This document shows, piece after piece, positions 25,532-37,139 of a DNA stretch of 64,000 nt. Both the position numbers and the translations under genes were made by a program. This stretch comes from Verpa conica (taxonomy: Eukaryota; Ascomycota; Pezizomycetes; Pezizales; Morchellaceae). The number at the start of each line of letters is the position of its first letter. Position 1 is the stretch's first letter. The notes under the pieces were generated by a model. It ran no database searches. It saw only the letters and a program-made list of their open reading frames with translations, and was not told the DNA's origin. The stretch is from the NCBI GenBank assembly GCA_033030425.1, contig JAUFSD010000003.1, positions 2,666,001 through 2,730,000 on the forward strand, given 5' to 3'.

Positions 25532-25669
25532 GGGTCAGGTAATAAGAACCTAAACATGCAGATACTATTTTCCCCAATCGGGGAATACCTTTTCTCCACT
25601 AGAGATGTCTCATCTGACGAAAACCCCTGAAGGCTCAATTTACGTGTTTAGGTTCTTATTAGCTGACCC
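25532..25669. mobile_element. MITE-like inverted-repeat element, 138 bases
   Basis: Two inverted arms of 27 bases face each other: 25532-25558 (GGGTCAGGTAATAAGAACCT...) and 25643-25669. They differ at only two positions (G/C at arm base 8 and one A/G near the inner end). The 84-base centre has no coding capacity. TA follows the right arm; the matching left position reads TC, so a TA target duplication is possible but not intact. The structure fits a non-autonomous DNA transposon of the Tc1/mariner kind, or a strong hairpin. The inner arm motif AAGAACCTAAACA resembles AAGAACCTGAAAACA in the element at 39366. Confidence 0.65.
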
Positions 25670-28600
25670 TAGTGCTGCGGTATTACAGAGATAAATCTAG
25701 AGTGAAGGCTACTACATCTGATGAAGATTTTTTTTATAGTAAAATAGAGCTAGTTACGTTAAAATGACATATGTAGCACTGCTTATAATTATACCCCACT
25801 TCTTTTAACTATTATGATAAGAGTATACGCATATGCATAGCCAGTTCATGGCGGGGCGCGAGAGCTTTTTCGGTTGGGTAATTAAGAGTTCGCCGTCTTG
25901 ACAGTACATATGTACACGTGAAAATGATTGACATTTTTAATTATTCGCATAGAGTGGGGCTAGCTAGTGCCGTAGGCAAGTTGGTAATACAGAATTTTAT
26001 ATGTACATGTAACTATGTATGCAAAGGCCTGTTAGGTTAAATGCATATGGGAACTGCTTTATTCCAAATAAGTAGCCATGGATCGTACAGTCCGAATCGA
26101 ATCACATGCGAGTTTCTAGTGGTAGTGAAAGAATATACCTATGTAGCACTTGTGGACCTAGGCCGGTCACCAAGCTTACCCACAGTTACATGTACGTACA
26201 CATCACGACTATCAAAACATAGAGATTTATTCTATACGATCACTAGCTTTTCAAAATATCTTGTTTTTTCCCTAAAAAAAAGTTAGGAAAATCATCGATC
26301 GGACACTTGCGTAATTAGATGCTTCGCTTAATTAGTTAATGGTTACGGTTAGTCTTTAATTCTGTGTTACAGCCAATCCTATGAGTGACAGCCCGGGATA
26401 GCTGAAAACCGAGGAGGCCTGAGTGGTAGAATCGTAGGCTACATCTAGTTTTAGAGCGAAACGCTCGGAGTTCTCCTAAAGGCGGTGGTTGGGGTCCGCA
26501 GGTATCAAATTTTCTTCAGCTACACAAAACTCAGGCAACCATAAGCCCCAAAGAGCCTCGGAATGGAGTATTAAATCTTACGAGGCTATAGCCCAATTCT
26601 AAGGAATAATTTCAATGTTACAGGTGAAAAATGAAAATAGTTCTATACTATGATTAGCTATTCAGCTGTAAAACTAGCAGTCCCACAGGAGCTTCAGGGC
26701 TATAGTTTCACCTAAGCATACCCTCGCGCGTGTTCATAGGCTTTGGGTAGGACTTTAGGATTTCAGTTTATTTCTCAGATTTATTGGAGTTCACAGGATC
26801 GCTCTAGGCGAAGAAAAGAGATTATTTTAAGATGCCTCGCTCATATGCGGTCGATCTCTATTGCCTTGCCTCATGCTCGGTCAAGGCACTACTAAACCCC
26901 TAAAATTTGATTTACGTACATGGCCCCAGTAGGTCTAGTGATCTAGTAATTTGTCACCGTGGGAACTACTCACTTAAATTTTAGAGGGCTTAATAGTGAA
27001 CCAGTATCAGAGTGCAGGATTATGGTAAGGTGTACCAGATTTGCGGAAAAACTAGCAAGGAAATATTTCAAATTACTACTATAAAAAGGTATTACTGATT
27101 ACATAAACTTCGAGGTGTCTCAAAGCAAGCATCTAAGAATGTCTCAAAGGATCGTTCTCGTATACCCCCCGTCCTCCCTCAAAGCGAGGGCCTTGAGACG
27201 AGGAGCGCCTTGCCTCATTTTTCTAGCATAGACCACACTCCGTAAGACTATGTTGAGTCCGAGTGGCATTTCAAGATTTGTTGGGTAATAGACCTCTATC
27301 CAGCTATATTCTACCCTTATACGATAAAATAGCACCTACTAACTTAGATAGGTACGTAGATATGACAATTAATACACCGGAAGCCCGGGACCCGAGATTA
27401 TTGCAGATAGACCGGTCATCGTATCCGGTCTTGACACACGTCAGTTTATCAGTCTATCCTGTGTGATACATTAGTAACATAGCGTGAGCTCAAGTTAGTC
27501 TAGCCTCAGAAATAAATCTGTAGTGAGTATTATTTGGAGTATCTTCCGACTTATCCTTGCAAGAAGCGCGTGGCTATCTTGAATACTTTTTTGTAATACT
27601 TATATAATTACGTAACATGTATATATTGATAATGATTATCTTAAAAGTCCTGGAGCCATCATGCATGGTAGATGTTTTTTTTGACCCTTAAAAGACTACT
27701 AAAGCTACCAACATAATATATCTACTGGTAGTGAAATTCTTCAGGATTTGGAATCGTATTCGGGAACGTAATATAGAGATCATGGAACGTCACTCGCAAT
27801 ATTTTGACTAGCAACAATTGGGAGTTTCCCCCTTACTTTATTAAGCACCGCAGCTCGGTTAGGTATTCTGTGCTGAGAAAGCCCTATCAATTTGTTTCAC
27901 TTTTAAACCCAGCCTCTTACTTACAGCGCACTGGTATCGATATCCCTGAACGTTTTGAACCAAACCCATTTAAACTTAGAGTCCATTTCAGGGCTTAGAT
28001 TCATGAGCGTAAAGAATAACAAGCATCTACCTTGGGTATGAGGTCTGTGCACATGTGGGTCACGGAATAGATATGCCCAGGCTTGGGGTTGTCTAAATCT
28101 CCGAGAGTTTCATCAGGGACTCGCCGCGCATGACGTGACGCGTGATCGGACCCTTAACTTCTGCCATAGATAAAAATATATTTTTTGTTGGAAATTATGC
28201 GGGCTAAAGGACTGGGATGTGACTGCGAGGTCTTGACCCAGCTCCTATGGTTGAACTTGACACATATCATTAGTCGTAACCTGGCCATGACCGGTTGATA
28301 TTCTTTAAACTCTTGCACTGCGGGCGTATTTTGTCGATCATGCAGTAGGCCGTGGTAAGCTACAACAGAGATAACGTGGCAAAATGGGTTCTTGGGAAAC
28401 CGCCCAAATTATGTATGAACCTGGTATTTATGACGGCTGCTATTTCAGGAGGATGTGTCGGCATCGACCATCGTCATGATACTATACAAGACTCAGGAAA
28501 CCACTGGCTCGCTGCCGTCATGTAACGGCTTCCTAAAACACCCCGTCTTTGGTACGGAACCGTATCTTACCTGTCGCCTTGGGAGCACGTCCTGATAGTC

Positions 28601-29913
28601 AGGTTCTGGGGACGGTGTGGACGATTGCTAATCCCAAGCATTACCTATTATAATAGTCGTCTGCAAGAGGAAGGACGTAGAAGCAGGCTATCCTGTCCTT
28701 GGTTACATAGACCGTTCTGACAGCTCGGTATCGATCTATCCGGGTCCAAGAAATAGAAAATGCAAAATGCAAAAGCGTGTAAATATTCGCTTCGTGTTCT
28801 AATTAGCAACCAATAGCTTCGATCTGCCAGAGTAAAACATCAAGATCTCCTTAGTCTCGACACAGTGTAATCTTATCCATTTTCTAACAAAAAGTCCCTG
28901 CTTACGTTTCCCTAAAATTAGGGTAATAAATTCTCATAGTGGAGAGAAAATTAAAAGCTGAGAATTAATCACCTTCTAGAACCCAAGCCAAGGCAAGGCT
29001 AAAACAAGAGCTTCTCGTGTAACAGCTACAAGGGAAAGTTTCTAGAACCGTACACAGAGGACAATGTGTTCTCCAATGCGGGGTGAGCACGTGCGAAGAG
29101 GAAAGTCGCACTTTATAATTATGCGCTGCTGGGGGCCAGTAATAAATCGGTGAATTTCCTGCAGACCGACGTAATAAGCAGCCATGAAAAATACCCTTGC
29201 ACCTCAGTCCTTTGAAGAGCTACCTAGTCTGTTGCCACTCGGTATTGACACCGCCTGCACCGACTGAATAGTGGAGTCATGGCGGCACTGAATAGTGGTA
29301 CCGTAGTACAGTACCTACATACATCCTCTCGTCGTATTTCTAATCCCTTTGAGGCCGTGATACCCATGCTTGAGACTGCTATGCCCCTGGCAATATATCT
29401 TCTTAAGCGTACCGATATTGCGGTATTGAACGACTTATGCGCACATGTTTACCCAATCGGAGTACGGGATGAAAATCAAACCCCATCGGATGATTTAACC
29501 TGCGATAAGGTATTGAGATATACAATAAGTTATAGGGAACCGCTCCAACACGGTTGTAATTCTTCAGGGTTCGCAAGTCGACCCCGTGGACCTGCATGGA
29601 TCGCTGAGATCTGGGGGTGGATACTCGTCAATTACTGTTGTGACTGCCACGTCTCTGGCACTAAGTGATACTCGCCCTCAGCAATCCAAACTACATGTAC
29701 TCTATATATCCCAGGATACCCCGCTACAAAAGTTACACCGGTGTCAATACCTCAAGTTCCAATATTAATCTTGTGACCCAACGCATATACAACCCGTTCT
29801 ACCATATTCAAAGAAGGGATAGTGTACTGATGGTGTGGTTTGACGGCTAGCGACGTCCGACTCGTAACAAAGCATGGAGTATGTATACTTTTCTCCGGCG
29901 GAGACCCTGCACA
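25670..29913. other. Gene desert, centre
   Basis: No gene is supported. Frames at 26041-26286, 27144-27335, 27804-27998 and 29279-29668 are short, lack family features and several start at non-ATG codons. The sequence is of mixed composition, with islands of higher G+C (for example 28450-28640) between A+T-rich parts. Confidence 0.5.
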
Positions 29914-29929
29914 CCCCCCCCCCCCCCCC
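29914..29929. repeat. Homopolymer C16 tract
   Basis: Sixteen consecutive C residues about 600 bases upstream of the Cys-rich microprotein gene. Confidence 0.9.
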
Positions 29930-30292
29930 ACAGGCGCCAAAAAAAACGCACTGGAAAGCCTGTCACTTCCCCCTCCTTTCTCGAACATCGCGACGTAAAA
30001 GCAGCTATTGAAGCGTGTTGACAAGGATTTCCCTGTTCCACCCCAATCCAAGCTATTGAGAAAAATGTCGATGAAGTAACTATATAAGCACCGGGTACGG
30101 TGCCGTCGAGAGAAAGGTCGTTCAGCTTTGTGTTGTCTATCCATCCACTTAAAAGATATCCAAAGCCTCGGTCACTCAGCTTGCTTACTTCCCAGACTGT
30201 TGAACAAAAGCCAAGTTACACACTCAGCTCAAGCACCCTTGTGGCAAAGTGGCAACCTTTCCTGTCTTCTATAACCCTATCCTCTCCTTCTC

Positions 30293-30299
30293 TATAAAA
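30293..30299 (+). promoter_or_regulatory. TATA box of the Cys-rich microprotein gene
   Basis: TATAAAA follows a pyrimidine-rich stretch and lies about 240 bases upstream of the ATG at 30534. This spacing leaves room for a leader of roughly 130-150 spliced bases. Confidence 0.45.
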
Positions 30300-30383
30300 A
30301 AGCTTCGAGCGACAGAACTTGCAAAGCATTGAAAGATTTCGAGGGAAACTATCAATTGAAGCTCTTGTCGAGGTCTACTCAGG

Positions 30384-30448
30384 GTATGTATGTTTGTCGC
30401 GTCTTACAAATCATCTGCTAACCATTCTAAATAGTAACTACGACGCAG
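30384..30448 (+). other. Probable intron in the leader of the microprotein gene
   Basis: A GTATGT donor at 30384 is followed by a good branch site (TGCTAAC) and two possible acceptors: AATAG ending at 30434 and GCAG ending at 30448. Using the second acceptor opens a frame from the leader into the downstream Cys-rich frame, but no ATG lies upstream, so the intron most likely sits in the 5' leader. Confidence 0.5.
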
Positions 30449-30533
30449 CGCAGATCCAAACCACAAGCCTTTTAATTTCTCCCTACGAAACAACAATCAC
30501 CGACTACGTGCCCCAGCCAGACACCCCTCAACA

Positions 30534-30686
30534 ATGATTTGGACCTGCTGCCGGTGTGGTCGGGATAGCCACTGCTTGACCTGTGAGTGCGGACATGGCT
30601 ACTGCTTGGCCTGCGTCTACTCCCGAAAACCCTCTCGGCCGCGGTATCACATCCGGTGGCCCTCGGCATTTCGCCCACGGATATAA
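30534..30686 (+). CDS. 50-residue Cys-rich zinc-ribbon-like microprotein
   Basis: A short ATG frame encodes 50 residues beginning MIWTCCRCGRDSHCLTCECG. Cysteines at positions 5, 6, 8, 14, 17, 19, 24 and 27 form C-x2-C pairs (5/8, 14/17, 24/27), and His 13 and 21 are nearby, so the first half looks like a small zinc ribbon. The tail is Arg/Pro-rich and basic (RKPSRPRYHIRW). Fungal genomes carry many short proteins opening with W-T-C-C-x-C-G, mostly uncharacterised. A TATA box, a probable leader intron and coding-like codon use support a real gene. The ATG overlaps the stop of an upstream frame with no ATG start (30319-30537). Function is unknown; nucleic-acid or protein binding is only a guess. 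Confidence 0.55.
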   Translation: MIWTCCRCGRDSHCLTCECGHGYCLACVYSRKPSRPRYHIRWPSAFRPRI

Positions 30687-32328
30687 AGAGTTCATTGAGC
30701 CTTTGGGAGTCAGCGCGAGATTTGAGAGGCTGCCTGGATGGGGTATGATCAAGTAATCCTGTAAATAGAAGTCTGGTGATTTACACAAGAGGAGACGAGT
30801 GGGATTTGTTACGTTGTTTTTCTTTGCATATTGGAGTTAGCTTGCGGGGGATTTTGGGATTGAATAACACGGTTGTATATACGTATCTGGGTTTACTTTT
30901 CACTTTCTGATCGAAGTCCTTGGGGCGACCCATCCTTGTCACTCTCGCCTAGAAATGTCTCGGATGGAAGGAGTTTTGGGGATTATCGCTTTAGTGCGTG
31001 TGTGATAAGTACCGAATCGCTCTAGTCCGAAGTCCGAAACTCCATCTGTGGAGGGTTAGGGTTCAGTCCACCCAAATACATGACATGCCCCCTCTACCGG
31101 AAGGCAAACACTAGGGCCAGGGGATGCCCCGCCTCTAGGCTCGGGTGCAATGCATTTTTATCACTGAACTGTGGATCCCGGGAAAGTCCAAAACATTTGC
31201 ATGGCCCCTGGGTTAGGAATCACCGATCTGATTATCGATTCTTACAAAGAAATATGATATCTTCCTACGAGATAATATGATCTGAAAACTAAATTCCCTG
31301 GTTCTTGGTCTTTTCGACTATATATATTTACTCCACAGATAATTAGCCGGTTGTTAGGGGTGTGATATCAGTGGGCTGCTACATGAACTAAGTAGTTATA
31401 GGTGTGCATTAACTTTTCCTGATTCAACACAAATAAAAAAATGCAAGTAAACCCCATATAATTGGCGGATAAATGTTAATCCTGGGTATCTCGGTTTTTA
31501 CCTTCAGAAATCAATAGTAGGGGCACAACTCTCAATGTGCGGTGCAGACGTACGGCCACGGGCTATACTTGTAATTATCTTGATTAATATCGGCCTCGGT
31601 CGTACATCTTTATATTCAAAGTTATACAAAGGATTCTATATATACCTTGCTACCTTAGCTACCTGGCACAAAACTTCCGATACTCTACATGTAGCCTTCA
31701 TCTATTTTGCAGCAATCTAAACTACGCACGTGCGCAGTGTTCTCTCGTACGTGCTTCATGTAAATTATTACCGGGCATCGAAAGAAACGTTTTTTTAATC
31801 AAGATCTATGGCACTTCCGGTGATCTGTTGATGCATCGAACTGATACAGCTAGAGACTCCCGAATAATATGTTGGCCCGACAAGCACGAAAAAGCGGATT
31901 ACAGTCGGAGGGCTTTTTCTAACCACTAGATCGCTTCTTCGGCACTTAAAAGCGATTGATATGGCCCTTCCTTGGCGCCTTTAAGGTTTGTTATCCGCCT
32001 TAAGCAGGGTGGCACTTCTACATAAATACATATTGTACTGCAGAAACAATCCTGGGTCTCGGGCTAACTCTACACCGCATAGTTTTGTATATAGAGTAAA
32101 AATTCATGGCCCGATATTATAATGCGCTCGCGATTCGGACTCCCCTGCCCTGGTAACATATATATGTTTCAAGCGTACTGGTTTGTTCTTCAGCTGAGCC
32201 TGAGGCAAAGCATATACCCAGTGCTTTCACCGGTGTCAATAAGAGTGCATCTAAAGTCCTAAGACAATTTGGTTGAGGATCATGCCTGAAAGAACAGAAA
32301 ATTTTTACCAGTCTCAACCTATCAGTTA
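30687..32328. other. Gene-poor stretch
   Basis: No gene is supported. The first 200 bases are probably the 3' flank of the microprotein gene. The remainder is A+T-rich with only short frames. Confidence 0.5.
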
Positions 32329-32342
32329 GGGGGGGGGGGGGG
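32329..32342. repeat. Homopolymer G14 tract
   Basis: Fourteen consecutive G residues in the desert. Confidence 0.9.
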
Positions 32343-34614
32343 TAGTTGTATAAATAGGGTAACGTAACATCAAAGATTAGGATACTCCTACCTGTTCTGA
32401 CTAGTCGGTTATTTAGTGTCAGTTAATGTTTTTGCTATCAATTGAGATGTAATAGCAATTTTCTGCTGCAAGCACGCAAGGTAAACGGTTATTCTTCTTG
32501 GATGCATGTACACCCCCCTCCCCCTCCCTCTCCCTGCGACAAAATAATAGCAATCGACTCTCCGCATTGCGCATAGATGTGATCAGGAGGACACCCCCTC
32601 TTTGATAGTACCGGTTCTACCATACGAATGGGAAACCATACTAAAAATAATGAGGGGCCCATGGCGCGATTAGATCGGTTATGCCTCGAGATCAAAGATC
32701 TTATACATACCAAGACGACAATAGTCTATGGGAGCAGCCGTTTTTTTTCCTGTGAGCTGTTCTCGGTGCAGATTTTTTCCAAGACTTGGGCACGATATTA
32801 TTCTCTTCTGGGAATCTGATTAAAACGGTTGCCGCAGCCGAGATGGACGCTAAAAGATTTTCCTGCCTTGACGGCATTAATTTCTGCAACGCATGACGTT
32901 GTACATGCGTTCCTCGTTTCTGCGTTCGAAATTGGTCTGGTCGATGAGATGTGAAACGGATATCAGCCAATCGGGTCTTTCGGTTTTCTATATTTTTTTT
33001 CTAGAACTCTATTAATCCGGAAAGCTGGTCTAGGACGCGAGTCCTGGCCATAGAGGGTCAAATTTGAACGGCTGTGGCGGTTAGGAATCGGTCTAGCTCA
33101 GTGACATCCCCCTAAGTACTCGGGTCGGGTGAGTAGAATGGTGGGGTTATCCGCTCTACAAAGTCGGTATAAATTATGGACCTGTATCATCTTCATACCC
33201 TTGATCCGAGTCTTTCATGAGGGCTCCCCCGAGATAGTCTAGCGATAGATACCTACAAGGGGGGCCGTGGCCAAAGAATGGGCTCTGTGATGGCTACTAC
33301 AAAAATTTTAGGTGTCAAAAATCGCGTACTCACCAAAGAAAACACCCCCCACTGAGCATACGTAGTGCGCCTCATTGAGATTAAGGATTGTATGCAGTAT
33401 GCAGCTAGCATACGTACTCTACCACCTAAGAAAGCCACTTCGCTAGTAGCATAACCAGACTAAATTCTCACGGTGAAGTTCGGCTTATGCGAGTAGTGAA
33501 GGGGGTGACCGGGTAAACGTCTCCACATCTAAAATCCTCATTGGGGTGTAATGTATGGCTATATGGCTGTTATTAGCGCCACTCGATGGCTCTGTGGCTT
33601 TCACACAAACTACACTGGCAACCCAATGAGAAAATTGTGTGTGTGTGATACTAGGGCGTGAATAAAAGTGATCAGAACCCGGGACCGATAGGCCCAAATA
33701 TTGGTGTGCGCCACAGAAAGAGCCCAGTAGTGCACCTAAAGCATGCAAGATTTGTATGGGAGAAGAGCGTCATCTCTAGCGTTGTAAGCCAATCATACTT
33801 ACAAGGTGACACCTATAGGTCTCTGACAAACTATCTAACTAGCCTCAAAGAAAGCTGCCGAGACCCCGATAAACTGCTCCCGGGTTTGCCTCTGGCGGCG
33901 AGGCCCATACTGGCGAGACATGTAAGTCACAGAATCCCCAGAGCACCTGCCCATTCACTAATTCCTTGAATAGCTTAGGAATTTAAAGACACGGCAGATT
34001 TAATTTGCGCACAGTCTAGTATATGATTTATGGCGTTAAGCGACTAAAGAATCCGAGAGCCCAATGGGGCCTTGAGTGCCATTATCCTACAGGGCATAGT
34101 AAACCTCAGTTCGGAATTATGGTGTTAGGGCATCTAAGTAGGAAAGCTCAACCTATTCCGATTACTGGGAACCCAGGAAGGCTTGTTTGATAGCTGTCCC
34201 TTGCAACATGCGCACGTGTGCTGTCGACCACGCGTCGGGTCCGTTCATCGGGAAGTAGAAACATGATCTCCAACTAAGTTTCATAAATCCTGGTTGTCTC
34301 ATATTTAAACGATTTCACTTTGCTTGGTATATCTGGCTAGGGGGGTGTTAGGTCACCTAACATCACTCGGCCCTTATATGTAAGGATTTTTGTTTCTTGG
34401 GGCCCATACAGAGTTCGGGGAGCTTCGGAGGTCCAAGGATGTTTACCTGGGAACCAAAAAGTAAAACTAGTATACGTAACTTAATAGTAAATACCATTCT
34501 TAGCAGTGGGACTAAAAATCCGTGTATATGAAACAGACCGAGGCAAAAATTTCACTTTACGATGATTACTTCCATAGGTGTATTGTGCTTCGGACTAAAG
34601 TCATGTGATACTGC
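32343..34614. other. Gene-poor stretch
   Basis: No gene is supported. The frame at 33658-33969 starts at GTG and has no recognisable motif. Other frames are short and overlap antisense frames. Confidence 0.5.
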
Positions 34615-34658
34615 ATTTTTTATTTTTTATTTTTTATTTTTTATTTTATTTATTTATA
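34615..34658. repeat. TTTTTA microsatellite
   Basis: Tandem TTTTTA units decay into TTTA units at the right end. Confidence 0.85.
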
Positions 34659-35351
34659 GTCCCCTTAACTCGCGTAGAAGACGAGGTTTTGCCCATGGAA
34701 AACACAACACGTAACTATATGTATGTGACGTCGCCAGCTGCCGTGCAAAGTCTGCTTGTAGAGCCAGTACTTGTGACTGGAAAATCAATACTATATTATA
34801 AAAGTGCATGTCTCAGATAAGATACATAACTCGAGCTAGGCTGATTTCTTGGCACTTGATGGTCTTCTCCGGTGTCAAATTCCCCAGGAGTTACTGTCCC
34901 AATAGTAAGCGACGGGGAGAAAGGGGTAAGTCCCCAGAATCCGGAGTTCCGGTTTCTCGCTGATGCCAAGAAGGTGGAGGTAAAAGCTTATTATTCCATG
35001 TCAGATCTTCTGACTCAGCGCCGAAGCGAAAAAGCTATAGTTTCCCCTAGAATTATAACTCTAGTACTGAAGTCGTCTATGATATAGCTTTTGGTCAATA
35101 CCAGCTTACAAAAAGTGCTAGGCTTCAGTCCGCTATTTGATCTATACTTCTTGTCAGCAGTACTTTCTTCAGCATTGGTTTTCATCCTACAACTCCGTCT
35201 AGAAATCATTCTTCAACATTATCCTTGACCCTACACTAGTTCTCATCAACTTTCTTCAATATTACCCTTAGTTTCTAGGATTCTATATACTTGTTACCGT
35301 CTTTCCCATACCCTAAATCCACAAGAGATACTAGCCGAAAGACTAGCCTCA
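34659..35351. other. Stretch upstream of the SDR pseudogene
   Basis: No gene is supported. The ATG-less or short frames at 34605-34820 and 34872-35087 show no family feature. The last 150 bases may be the remains of the dehydrogenase promoter. Confidence 0.45.
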
Positions 35352-36462
35352 ATGTCTAATAACGGCGAACTATTAACTGGGTTTCGCCCTCCCGCGCTCG
35401 AATCTCCGGCCGAGGATATTCCGGATCAATCCGAAAATGTAATCACAACCCAATTCCCTGAAATCCATAAGTACATCATTCTAAAAGACTTCCAAATAGG
35501 TATTCATAGTAACCAGTGCCGCTTCCGGGATTGGCTATGAGACAGCCAAAGTACTGTACCAAAAGTCTGGTGCCGTCTACATCGCCGGCCGTTCACATGA
35601 AAATAAGCAAAAGGCTATAGAAGCATTGCAAGCTGAATGCTCTACTGCACAGGGGGAACTCGTTTTTCAGTTTCTCGACTTGGGCGATCTCCGTAATATC
35701 AATCTAGACGTTAGGACAGGAGCTCTTGGAGAAGGGGAAGAAGTTGAATGTACTCTTTAATTGTGACTACTCAAGGCTACGATCTTCAACTAGGAATAAA
35801 TTGCATTAGCCACTTCCTCTTTGCAAAATGCTTGACCCCAATGTTCACTGAGACTGCAAAGGTCTCTTTTTCTGGGTATGATCCGCGTTATATTTGTTTC
35901 GTCTAGTACCCATAATTTTACTCCCTCAAATAGAGGAATCAAATGGGATAATATCAACTTGAAGAGTAGAGGTGGTTTCTGGGGAATATATGGGCAAAGT
36001 AAAGCTGGATCAATCTTGCTGGGTCTCAATTGAGTTTTCTAAGAGATTTGCAGATACAGATGTTATTTCCCTGGTAAGTATTCGATAGTTTTTTTCTGGT
36101 TCTAGTCCACTTATACTGATGATTATTGTAGAGTGTCAATCCAGGGAATCTTAAAAGTGGTCTCCAACGTTACGGCTCATGTGTGACTACTACCGTAAAT
36201 GTATGCCTCTTTTTTTTACAACTGTTTCCTCTTGAATAGGTACTAATCTCTTATAAAACAATGTAGAAGTTACCTCTTTACCACCAAGGTTATGGTGGCC
36301 TGGCAAAAAATTTCACTGGACTATCGCCAGAAGTCACCCGCAAAGAACGAGGGCTATATTATCCCTTGGGGAAGCTTTGGGACCATCAGGAAGGATATGC
36401 AAGACTCTGATACTGCGCTATTTTTGGATTTGTGCGGGGGACAAGCTAAGGAATTTTTTTAA
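35352..36462 (+). pseudogene. Decayed short-chain dehydrogenase/reductase (SDR)
   Basis: Piecewise translation recovers an almost complete NAD(P)-dependent SDR of the retinol-dehydrogenase/WW-oxidoreductase-like type common in fungi. Visible blocks in order: N-terminus from ATG 35352; an intact-looking 61-base intron (35439-35499); the Rossmann block VFIVTSAASGIGYETAKVL; VYIAGRS; LEKGKKLNVLFN; GYDLQLGINCISHFLFAKCL; IRVIFVSSSTHN; YGQSKAGS with the catalytic Tyr-x3-Lys; a second intron (36074-36131); SVNPGNLKSGLQRYG; LAKNFTGLSPEVT; and GYIIPWGSFGTIRKD, ending at a stop at 36460-36462. Adjacent blocks lie in different frames near 35715, 35880, 36025 and 36345, and the segment that normally holds NNAG is missing at about 35760. 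Read as it stands, the product stops after about 115 residues. Splice sites outlasted the frame, so the decay looks fairly recent. Confidence 0.9.
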
Positions 36463-37139
36463 AGAGACATTGCCGTGAGATTGATGGGGGGCAAAGCAGG
36501 GATGATTTTCTTGTTAATTGGTTTGTGAAGATTTTGTGCCTCAATAGATCGCATATTACCAGGTTTTTGGTATTGATTTACTACAGTATCAAAAAGAGGG
36601 ATGGGATTGGCACGGTGCTCCTGCCAATACGCTATCAATATGAGAGGAATACGGTATTGGTACAGTAATCCACGTACCTCAAATACTAATTTAATCCGGT
36701 ATTTGTGACTAAATTCCGTAGTGCTATGGCAGTAAATTCACTCGATTTTTTCATACTATACCTAATGTTTCTATTATGACTTAGAAGATATATATAGAAT
36801 TTGGATTTCATATTAGGAAGAATCCCCACCATAGACATTAATACATATACTATTACCTCGTGAAAGCGCTTTAAACGTAACAAGGCTAGAACTAGTATAT
36901 GGAAATTTCGCCCTACATGTATATATACCCTATCATTTAATCGAGTAAATATCTACTGTTTATAATTTTTAGCAAGAAGCGTGAGAATGGGGTTAGATCA
37001 TGGGTTTGTAAGAGGCTGCTGGCATAGATGTTACTCATATATAGAATCACCTTGTATGAGGTCCATGCGGTTGTTAGTTCTCTTAAAGCCCTTTTGTGGG
37101 TATTTCCACCCGGAGTCCCCTCCTCCACTTGATAAACAA
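36463..37139. other. Intergenic stretch 3' of the SDR pseudogene
   Basis: No gene is seen. The left part is A+T-rich; base composition changes towards 37.0 kb, where the mitochondria-like block begins. Confidence 0.45.

Noticed and set aside
29279..29668. 129-codon ATG frame
   Set aside because: No motif, no hydrophobic or helical pattern, overlapping frames on both strands; a chance frame in G+C-richer desert is more likely.
30319..30537. 72-codon frame ahead of the Cys-rich microprotein
   Set aside because: It begins at TTG with no upstream ATG and is crossed by a probable leader intron.
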